A stretch of DNA of 9,652 bases from contig SLRF01000042.1 in assembly GCA_007131065.1 (NCBI GenBank), positions 1-9,652 of the forward strand, read 5' to 3'. Below are positions 1-6,168 of the stretch, one piece after another (position 1 is the stretch's first letter; every line of letters begins with the position of its first letter). Under the pieces are notes generated by a model. It was not told where the DNA came from. It was given only the letters and a program-made list of their open reading frames with translations, and made no database searches. This DNA comes from Candidatus Saccharimonadota bacterium. Its GTDB lineage: Bacteria > Patescibacteriota > Saccharimonadia > QS-5-54-17. Position numbers and translations under genes: made by a program.

Positions 1-432
1 GAACAGAATCCGCGTTCACTATTCGGGGGCGGTAGGTACGATGATTTATTGCAGATATTTAAAACGCCGCGAGTGCCTGCTGTAGGTTTCGGTGTTGGGG
101 ATGTAACTTTTACTGATTTTCTCAAAACTCATGAGCTTATTCCCGACTTAGCGTCATCTACTAAGTTGTTAGTAGCGACACTGGAGGGCAAGCACGACGA
201 GAGTGTATACAACCTAGCACAACAACTGCGAAAGGCAGGTATATCTGTAGCTACGGATACGACGGAACGCAAGATATCTACCAAGATAAAGAATGCAGAT
301 AAAAACAAGATTCCATTCGTGGTATTTATAGGAGATGAAGAGGAGGAGTCGGGAAGTTACAAGCTAAAGGAACTGGCAACCGGTGAAGAGACGACGGTCG
401 ATGTGACGAAGCTGATTGCCCACCTATCATAA
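1..432 (+). CDS. hisS: Histidyl-tRNA synthetase, C-terminal part (5' end outside window)
   Basis: The product charges tRNA-His with histidine using ATP in the cytoplasm. The window opens inside the gene; 143 residues remain and roughly the first two thirds (motifs 1 and 2 of the class II catalytic core) are missing. Reading from base 1, the fragment begins with the HisRS signature GGGRYDDLL, followed by the motif 3 region PAVGFGVGD. From about residue 55 to the end is the alpha/beta anticodon-binding domain, with the usual LLVATL strand, QQLRKAGI helix, an ISTKIKNADK segment and the PFVVFIGDEE strand, then the family-typical KELATGEE. The motif 3 stretch is odd: where most HisRS have GLER, this has GDVT, so the class II arginine is absent. 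The intact anticodon domain argues for a real synthetase rather than the paralogue HisZ. It ends with TAA at 430-432, just before tig in the same frame, so the two are probably co-transcribed. Confidence 0.93.
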   Translation, partial: EQNPRSLFGGGRYDDLLQIFKTPRVPAVGFGVGDVTFTDFLKTHELIPDLASSTKLLVATLEGKHDESVYNLAQQLRKAGISVATDTTERKISTKIKNADKNKIPFVVFIGDEEEESGSYKLKELATGEETTVDVTKLIAHLS

Positions 433-435
433 AGT

Positions 436-1836
436 GTGTTAGAGTACGCAACTGTGAATATAGAGAGCAAACGAACCGGTAACGAAACCATACTATCCAT
501 AACTGCCTCAAAGCAGGACCTAGAGCCTATAGTACGTAGTACATATAATAGATTGCGAGAGTCCGTGGAGGCGAAAGGCTTTCGACCTGGCAAGGCCCCT
601 AATGACATCATTGATCGCGAACTTGGAGAACAGACTGTACATGCTGAGATAATCGACGCAGCCGCCCAGAAATTTTACCGCCAGGCGGTAGAGAGTGAAG
701 ATGTTCGGCCCATAAACAGTCCGCACGTGGAAGTAAAGAAGTTTGTTCCACACAATGAGCTGGAGCTGGAGATAAAGGTAGAGGTGATGCCAGAAGTTAA
801 GCTCGGTGATTACAAGAAAATCTCACAAGACAAGCCGGCCGTAGAGGTTACGGACGACGAAGTTGATAACGTACTTACCTCTCTACAAGATAGGTTTGCG
901 GAACGTGAGGAAGTTGATAGGGCTGCCAAAGAAGGCGATGAAGTAACAATCGATTTTATTGGAACGAGAAATGGAAAGCCGGTTGACGGTGCAGAAGCCA
1001 AAGACTATCCCCTGCAGTTGGGTAGCAATCGCTTTATACCGGGCTTTGAGGAAGAGCTTATTGGGCTGAAGGCCGGTGATGATAAGGTCTTTACTATAAA
1101 ATTTCCTGATGATTATAACGAGCAGTCTCTGGCCGGTACGGAAGTAGAGTTCAATGTGTCTGTAAAGAAAGTTAGCGAGACTAAGCGCCCTAAGCTCGAT
1201 GATGAATTCGCAGGTAATGCCGGACCATTTAAAAATCTGGAGCATCTAAAGACCGACATCCACGACCACCTAAAATCAGAGAAGGAGCAACAACAAGAAC
1301 GGGCTTTTAATAACGAAGTAGTTGATAAGGTTGTAGACCAGGCTAAAGTAGATTTACCACAAAGCATGGTGGATGCTGAGCGCCAAAGAGTAGAATCTGA
1401 CTTTCTTAGAAGTTTAAGCGAACAAGGCTTAGACAAGGATGAATATTTAAAGAAAACTGGACAAACTGAAGATAAGCATCAAAAGGAAATAGATGAACAG
1501 GCAGAGCGTAGAGTCAAGACTTCTCTGGTATTAACCGAAGTGGCGACGCAAGAAGGACTTGAAGTCACACCGGACGAACTTGAGGTACGTGCGCAAGTAT
1601 TGGCCGGGCAATACCAAGATGAGAAGATTCGTGAAGAATTGACTAAACCGGAAGTACGTAGGGAGATAGCTAATCAGATGCTAGCCGAGAAAACCGTCGA
1701 AAAATTAGGTGGCTATGCCACAGAGGATGGAGGCAATAAATCTGAGAAGACTGACAAAAAATCAACCAAGAAGCCTACCAAGAAATCCTCAGACGATAAG
1801 AGTAAACAGTCTAAAAAGAAGACGGACTCTAAATAA
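436..1836 (+). CDS. tig: Trigger factor, ribosome-bound chaperone and peptidyl-prolyl isomerase
   Basis: Trigger factor docks at the ribosomal exit tunnel and shields nascent chains. All three domains are visible. The N-terminal ribosome-binding domain carries the signature loop GFRPGKAP at residues 48-55. The FKBP-like isomerase domain spans about 157-250 (GDEVTIDFIG, then IPGFEEELIGLKAG). The helical C-terminal chaperone domain runs from about 255 to 425 (DLPQSMVDAERQRVESDF, then EQAERRVKTSLVLTEV). Residues 428-466 form an added low-complexity tail with 14 lysines in 39 positions, which typical trigger factors lack. The start is uncertain. An in-frame TAA (the hisS stop) lies three bases upstream, so only GTG at 436 or GTG at 454 can serve, and neither has a clear Shine-Dalgarno. 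The 454 start puts the ribosome loop at residue 42, close to its position (43) in E. coli; 436 suggests coupling to hisS termination. Identity is very secure; the exact N-terminus is not. Confidence 0.96.
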   Translation: MLEYATVNIESKRTGNETILSITASKQDLEPIVRSTYNRLRESVEAKGFRPGKAPNDIIDRELGEQTVHAEIIDAAAQKFYRQAVESEDVRPINSPHVEVKKFVPHNELELEIKVEVMPEVKLGDYKKISQDKPAVEVTDDEVDNVLTSLQDRFAEREEVDRAAKEGDEVTIDFIGTRNGKPVDGAEAKDYPLQLGSNRFIPGFEEELIGLKAGDDKVFTIKFPDDYNEQSLAGTEVEFNVSVKKVSETKRPKLDDEFAGNAGPFKNLEHLKTDIHDHLKSEKEQQQERAFNNEVVDKVVDQAKVDLPQSMVDAERQRVESDFLRSLSEQGLDKDEYLKKTGQTEDKHQKEIDEQAERRVKTSLVLTEVATQEGLEVTPDELEVRAQVLAGQYQDEKIREELTKPEVRREIANQMLAEKTVEKLGGYATEDGGNKSEKTDKKSTKKPTKKSSDDKSKQSKKKTDSK

Positions 1837-1847
1837 CTTACGCTTAA

Positions 1848-1874
1848 CTAGCACTCTTGACTGATGAGTGCTAA
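1848..1874 (+). promoter_or_regulatory. CIRCE operator (HrcA-binding inverted repeat) upstream of clpP
   Basis: The left arm CTAGCACTC (1848-1856) and right arm GAGTGCTAA (1866-1874) are separated by exactly nine bases. The known CIRCE consensus is TTAGCACTC-N9-GAGTGCTAA, so 17 of 18 arm positions match, and eight bases of each arm pair perfectly. CIRCE is bound by the repressor HrcA, classically at groESL and dnaK operons, and derepressed on heat shock. Its position 19 bases before the clpP ATG predicts HrcA control of ClpP. No hrcA gene lies in this window. Confidence 0.93.
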
Positions 1875-1885
1875 TTTCTTATAGT
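1857..1885 (+). promoter_or_regulatory. Predicted sigma70-type promoter of clpP, -35 inside the CIRCE spacer
   Basis: TTGACT (1857-1862) and TATAGT (1880-1885) are separated by the ideal 17 bases, each one mismatch from consensus. The -35 hexamer occupies the first six bases of the nine-base CIRCE spacer, so bound HrcA would directly block RNA polymerase. Transcription should start about 6-8 bases after the -10, at about 1891-1893, which coincides with the clpP ATG. Predicted from sequence only. Confidence 0.75.
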
Positions 1886-1892
1886 TAATCTT

Positions 1893-2480
1893 ATGGAAAA
1901 GAGTCAAATTTTAATACCTACGGTGCTAGAGAAGACCCATCATGGCGAGCGAGCATATGATATATATTCACGTCTACTAAAAGAGAACATCATATTCTTA
2001 GGTACTCCGATAGATGATAACGTAGCTAATCTAATCGTGGCGCAATTACTGTTTTTAGAAAGTGAAGACCCCAAGAAGGATATAAAGATATATGTAAATT
2101 GCCCCGGCGGGAGTGTCAGCTCCGGTATGGCGATCTATGACACCATGCAGCATGTGAAGCCGGATGTGTCGACTATATGTGTCGGCATGGCAGCCAGTAT
2201 GGGCGCTATCATATTGGCCGGAGGCGCTAAAGGTAAGCGTTATTCACTGCCAAACTCACGAGTTATGATTCATCAGCCTTCGAGCGGATATGAAGGTACC
2301 GCCTCAGATATTGAGATTAGTGCAAGGGAAACCATACGCATCAAAGAAAAGCTCGTAAAGATGTTTGCTCGTGACACCAAGAAGACTATCAAGCAAGTCG
2401 AGAAGGATATGGACCGCGACAAGTGGATGAGTTCGGAAGAATCCAAACAGTACGGCGTGGTCGATTCGATAATTAAGTAG
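1893..2480 (+). CDS. clpP: ATP-dependent Clp protease proteolytic subunit ClpP
   Basis: ClpP is the serine-protease core of the Clp machine: two stacked heptameric rings fed by an unfoldase such as ClpX or ClpC. At 195 residues it has normal length and lacks a long propeptide. The catalytic triad is complete: Ser102 in GMAASMGA, His127 in RVMIHQP and Asp176 in DRDKWMS. The oxyanion/handle region VNCPGGSVSSGMAIYD is present, with Cys70 where many ClpPs have Ser. The C-terminus YGVVDSII is typical. ATG 1893 is the only usable start: an in-frame TAA at 1872-1874 lies upstream with no other start codon between, and the next Met is residue 79. No Shine-Dalgarno precedes it, matching the predicted leaderless transcript. 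A CIRCE operator implies heat-shock control by HrcA. The gene follows tig, a common pairing, but the expected downstream clpX is absent and rpoB follows instead. Confidence 0.98.
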   Translation: MEKSQILIPTVLEKTHHGERAYDIYSRLLKENIIFLGTPIDDNVANLIVAQLLFLESEDPKKDIKIYVNCPGGSVSSGMAIYDTMQHVKPDVSTICVGMAASMGAIILAGGAKGKRYSLPNSRVMIHQPSSGYEGTASDIEISARETIRIKEKLVKMFARDTKKTIKQVEKDMDRDKWMSSEESKQYGVVDSIIK

Positions 2481-2497
2481 CCTTAATTCATAATTAA
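2471..2497. repeat. A/T-rich inverted-repeat cluster at the clpP end
   Basis: AATTAAG (2471-2477) and CTTAATT (2482-2488) form a perfect 7-bp inverted repeat with loop TAGC, straddling the clpP stop codon. TTAATT (2483-2488) then pairs alternatively with AATTAA (2492-2497) across CAT. The stems have at most one G:C pair and no T-run follows, so this is a poor intrinsic terminator. Being A/T-rich and just upstream of the rpoB -35, it could act as an UP element or operator, or simply be composition. Confidence 0.4.
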
Positions 2498-2510
2498 TAC
2501 GGACATATCC

Positions 2511-2539
2511 TTGACACAGGTCAGGGTTCTAAGTAATAA
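2511..2539 (+). promoter_or_regulatory. Predicted strong sigma70-type promoter of rpoBC
   Basis: A perfect TTGACA (2511-2516) is followed after 17 bases by TAATAA (2534-2539), which overlaps a second possible box TAATAC (2537-2542). The predicted start is near 2546. An A/T-rich stretch at 2483-2507 sits where an UP element would lie. This gives rpoBC its own promoter, consistent with the operon being detached from the ribosomal-protein genes that usually precede it. Confidence 0.75.
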
Positions 2540-2545
2540 TACTAT

Positions 2546-2653
2546 TCAAAGAGGCAGAATAAGTGTCTATTCCTATGCACCGACCTTAGTAGGGCCCTCA
2601 AAAACCGGATCCAAATATCAGTCATACCAGAAGTAAAAGGAGAGCTCTATATT
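2546..2653 (+). promoter_or_regulatory. rpoB 5' leader, about 107 nt, with Shine-Dalgarno
   Basis: Between the predicted start and the rpoB ATG lies a leader with no ORF I would support. A Shine-Dalgarno AAAAGGAG (2635-2642) lies 11 bases before the ATG and fixes the start. The leader contains two 8-bp palindromes, AGGGCCCT (2591-2598) and AGAGCTCT (2641-2648, touching the Shine-Dalgarno), but no convincing long hairpin, riboswitch or attenuator. The length leaves room for regulation, for example by beta/beta' autogenous control, but nothing in the sequence proves it. Confidence 0.5.
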
Positions 2654-5600
2654 ATGAGTGCAGATGCAAAACGCGTTTCATTTTCAAAAGAAAAACCACT
2701 AATCGAATTACCGAATCTTCTCGAAGGACAACACCGTTCTTTTCAATGGTTCCTTGATGAAGGACTGACGGAGCTATTCAGCGAAATTAATCCAATAGAT
2801 GACTATACCGGTAGCAAGCTGTCTATGACGTTCAAGGATTATCGTTTCGACGATCCTAAGATGACGGAGCTAGAAGCTAAAGAGAACAACATATCATACG
2901 ATACCGCCCTGTATGTGATGGTAGAACTAGTCAATAAGGTTACTGGTGAAGTCAAAGAACAGGAAATCTACCTGGGTGATTACCCTATAATGACTGAGCG
3001 AGGTACATTTATCATAAACGGTTCGGAGAGAGCCGTAGTATCGCAACTGATACGTAGCCCGGGAGTTATATTCACTGCCGATAACATAAATGAAAAGAAG
3101 TACTACGGAGCCAAGGTAAATCCAGAGCGAGGCGCGTGGCTGGAATTTGAGACTACTGCCAAGGACGAGATATTTGTAAAAATCGATCGCAGGCGCAAGA
3201 TGCCGGCTACTACGTTGTTACGTGCGCTCGGTATCAGTACTGATAAGCAGATCAAAGAAGTGTTTGCAGATGTCGAAGAGGGCGATATCGACTATATTAA
3301 GAACACGCTTGATAAAGACACGGCCAAGAATACTTCCGATGCACTTATCGAAGTGTATAGGCGTCTCCGCCCCGGCGATTTAGCTACAGTAGAGAACGCT
3401 AAGAGTCTAATCGACAATACTTTCTTCGACTATAAGCGATTTGATTTCTCCAAAGTAGGTCGATATAAGATTAACCGCCGATTAGGATTAGACGTACCAA
3501 ACGATGCTGAGCATCGAGTGATGCGCGTCGAAGACATTACCGCCATCATCAAGGAGATTATTCGACTTAACCAAACCCAGGATCCGGAAGACGAGATGGA
3601 CTCATTCTCCAACCGCCGACTGAAGATGGTAGGAGAGCTGATTAAAAGGGCATTTCGCATCGGTCTGCTTCGCATGGAGCGAAACGTGAAAGATCGCATG
3701 AGTGTATACGACATAGAAGAGGTAACTGCCCAGCAATTGCTAAACGCTCGTCCAGTAGTAGCAAGTGTTCGAGAGTTTTTTGCTTCTTCGCAACTGAGTC
3801 AGTTTATGGACCAGGTCAACCCACTAGCAGAACTGACACACAAAAGGCGTCTAAGCGCTACAGGACCCGGTGGACTGAGCCGTGAACGAGCAGGATTTGA
3901 AGTGCGCGACGTACACCGAACCCACTACGGGCGTGCATGTGTAGTTGAGACCCCTGAAGGATCCAACATCGGACTAGTACTTACACTTACTACGTATTCC
4001 AGAGTGAATGAGTATGGGTTTATCGAGACGCCATATCGCAAGGTAATTACAGAACTTCCGGTCAAAGAATCTGAAGGCTTTATCGCAAGAGGAGATATAA
4101 CTGATGAGTCCGGCAAAGTATTGGTAAAAGACGGAAGTCTAATTGGTAAGTCGGATGTAACAAAGCTAGATAAGGCCGGTGTAGAGGCTGTGCCACTTAG
4201 GCCGAAAGCTACAACCGAGGTTGTATATCTTGACGCACAGGATGAGGAAAATACTGTAATTGCGTCCATAGGAAACGAACTCGACAAAGACGGATACTTT
4301 GTAGATGAACGTGTGTCAGTTCGACGTGACGGCCGACCAGGTGAAGACGACGTAGAGCGTGTAACTCACATGGATGTTTCACCTCAACAGACTATAGGAA
4401 TATCGGCTGGATTAATTCCATTTATGGAAAAAGACAATGTGACGCGTGCCTTGACTGGCGCCAACCAGCAGCGACAAGCTGTACCGCTGGTCGCTCCGCA
4501 AGCTCCTATAGTGGGAACAGGACTTGAAGCACCTGCTGCTGAAAACTCCGGACAGATGATTGTAGCTGAGCATAATGGAGTAGTGCGCAAGGCTACTGCT
4601 AAAGAGATTGTAGTCGACTACAAAGACAAGATTGAAAAGACCTATCCGCTCCAGACATTTATACGTAGCAACGAAGGTACGTCTCTAACGCACCGTGTAG
4701 CTGTAGAGTCGGGTCAGAAGGTCAAAAAAGGCGACCTGTTAGCTGACGGCATGAGTACTGACAATGGAGAGCTAGCGCTAGGAGCTAACCTATTAGTCGG
4801 CTTTATGCCATGGGGTGGTTACAACTTCGAGGACGCAATCATTATCTCCAAGCGTCTAGTAGAAGATGACGCACTGACATCTATACATATCGAAGAATAT
4901 AGCTTAGAAGTACGCGAAACTAAGCTTGGCCCAGAAGAAATAACACGCGATATACCAAATGCGTCCGAAGAAGCTTTGAGCAATCTAGATGAAGACGGAG
5001 TCATACGTATCGGTGCCGATGTACATCCCGGTGATGTATTGGTCGGGAAGATTACACCAAAGGGTGAACAAGAGCTTTCGAGCGAGGAACGATTGCTACG
5101 TGCTATTTTCGGCGAAAAGGCTAAAGACGTACGAGATTCATCCAGGCGTATGCCTAACGGCAAACACGGTAAAGTAGTCGGAGTGAAGATATTTCGACGT
5201 GAAGACGGCCACGACTTAAAGGCAGGAATATTGCAACAGATATATGTTTATGTCGCGCAGATGCGCAAAATATCGGTCGGAGATAAGCTTGGTGGACGTC
5301 ATGGTAACAAAGGTGTAATCGCTCGTATCCTCCCCGAAGAAGACATGCCGTTCATGGAAGACGGTACGCCTATGGACATCCTGCTCAACCCTCTTGGTGT
5401 AGCCCAGAGAATGAATATAGGACAGATATTTGAAACCCACCTTGGATGGGCAGCGGAAGCTCTGGGTTACAAAGTATCGAGTCCGCCATTCGATGGTGTG
5501 TCAACTGAGACTATCAAAGAAGAGCTCAAGAAAGCAGGACTACCTGAAGATGGCAAGGCGCAGCTACTGGATGGAAGAACTGGAGAGCCTTTCAAAGAGC

Positions 5601-6166
5601 GAACTACCGTGGGCTACATATACATGAACAAGCTCAAACACATGATTGACGATAAGATACATGCTCGCTCGACCGGACCTTACACTATGGTTACTCAGCA
5701 ACCACTTGGAGGAAAAGCTCAGAATGGTGGACAGCGTTTCGGAGAGATGGAAGTTTGGGCGCTGGAAGCATACGGAGTAGCCAACACGCTACAAGAAATG
5801 CTGACAATTAAGTCCGATGACGTGATTGGCCGTTCGAAAGCTTACGAGTCTATCATCAAGAATGAGGAGATTCACGGTCCGCGCTTACCAGAGTCCTTCA
5901 ACGTTCTAGTGAAAGAACTGCAAAGTCTGAGTCTGGATATCGATTTAGTACAGGATGACAAGCTGATTGATGCTGAAGAAGTACTAGAAGAAGAGTACAC
6001 ATCTGAAGATAGCACTGCACCGATAGTAAAAGACGATCCGGGACCTACAGTAGACGTTACTGCAGATACTGCCAGTGACGATTTCAAAGCACTTGACGGC
6101 GAAGCAGATGAAGCACCGGAAGATAATGCCACCCAAGACGGCGGCGAAGAAAAGGATGAGGAGTAG
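2654..6166 (+). CDS. rpoB: DNA-directed RNA polymerase beta subunit
   Basis: RpoB forms one pincer and part of the active site of RNA polymerase. At 1170 residues it is shorter than E. coli RpoB (1342), lacking its lineage-specific insertions. Landmarks in order: YLGDYPIMTERGTFIINGSE (about 105-124); the rifampicin-pocket segment FFASSQLSQFMDQ (375-387) with THKRRLSATGPGG following, where Asp386, His396 and Ser401 match E. coli D516, H526 and S531; YNFEDA with Glu726-Asp727 (E813-D814); GDKLGGRHGNKG with Lys878 and Lys886 (K1065, K1073), which contact nucleotide and RNA; and a conserved C-terminal core from QPLGGKAQ through GEMEVWALEAYG to LPESFNVLVKEL. Residues 1099-1170 are an extra tail with 28 Asp/Glu and 4 Lys. 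The start is supported by a Shine-Dalgarno and by the usual N-terminal alignment. rpoC follows two bases after the stop. In most bacteria rplJL precede rpoB; here clpP does. Confidence 0.99.
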   Translation: MSADAKRVSFSKEKPLIELPNLLEGQHRSFQWFLDEGLTELFSEINPIDDYTGSKLSMTFKDYRFDDPKMTELEAKENNISYDTALYVMVELVNKVTGEVKEQEIYLGDYPIMTERGTFIINGSERAVVSQLIRSPGVIFTADNINEKKYYGAKVNPERGAWLEFETTAKDEIFVKIDRRRKMPATTLLRALGISTDKQIKEVFADVEEGDIDYIKNTLDKDTAKNTSDALIEVYRRLRPGDLATVENAKSLIDNTFFDYKRFDFSKVGRYKINRRLGLDVPNDAEHRVMRVEDITAIIKEIIRLNQTQDPEDEMDSFSNRRLKMVGELIKRAFRIGLLRMERNVKDRMSVYDIEEVTAQQLLNARPVVASVREFFASSQLSQFMDQVNPLAELTHKRRLSATGPGGLSRERAGFEVRDVHRTHYGRACVVETPEGSNIGLVLTLTTYSRVNEYGFIETPYRKVITELPVKESEGFIARGDITDESGKVLVKDGSLIGKSDVTKLDKAGVEAVPLRPKATTEVVYLDAQDEENTVIASIGNELDKDGYFVDERVSVRRDGRPGEDDVERVTHMDVSPQQTIGISAGLIPFMEKDNVTRALTGANQQRQAVPLVAPQAPIVGTGLEAPAAENSGQMIVAEHNGVVRKATAKEIVVDYKDKIEKTYPLQTFIRSNEGTSLTHRVAVESGQKVKKGDLLADGMSTDNGELALGANLLVGFMPWGGYNFEDAIIISKRLVEDDALTSIHIEEYSLEVRETKLGPEEITRDIPNASEEALSNLDEDGVIRIGADVHPGDVLVGKITPKGEQELSSEERLLRAIFGEKAKDVRDSSRRMPNGKHGKVVGVKIFRREDGHDLKAGILQQIYVYVAQMRKISVGDKLGGRHGNKGVIARILPEEDMPFMEDGTPMDILLNPLGVAQRMNIGQIFETHLGWAAEALGYKVSSPPFDGVSTETIKEELKKAGLPEDGKAQLLDGRTGEPFKERTTVGYIYMNKLKHMIDDKIHARSTGPYTMVTQQPLGGKAQNGGQRFGEMEVWALEAYGVANTLQEMLTIKSDDVIGRSKAYESIIKNEEIHGPRLPESFNVLVKELQSLSLDIDLVQDDKLIDAEEVLEEEYTSEDSTAPIVKDDPGPTVDVTADTASDDFKALDGEADEAPEDNATQDGGEEKDEE

Positions 6167-6168
6167 AT

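Noticed and set aside
883..1245. 120-codon open frame on the minus strand inside tig
   Set aside because: It overlaps the well-conserved FKBP domain, has no ribosome binding site and no family resemblance.
1756..1761. Run of A bases in the tig tail as a programmed frameshift site
   Set aside because: Only six A's in a lysine-rich low-complexity tail, with no downstream structure or overlapping alternate frame of interest.
2482..2497. Possible intrinsic terminator after clpP
   Set aside because: The stems are almost all A:T and no T-run follows, so a stable terminator hairpin is unlikely. Kept only as a repeat.
2591..2598. AGGGCCCT palindrome as a riboswitch or attenuator stem
   Set aside because: A self-complementary 8-mer cannot form a hairpin with a usable loop, and I find no flanking stem to extend it.
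3925..4287. 120-codon open frame on the minus strand inside rpoB
   Set aside because: It is antisense to conserved RpoB sequence; its serine-rich composition is a codon-complement artefact.
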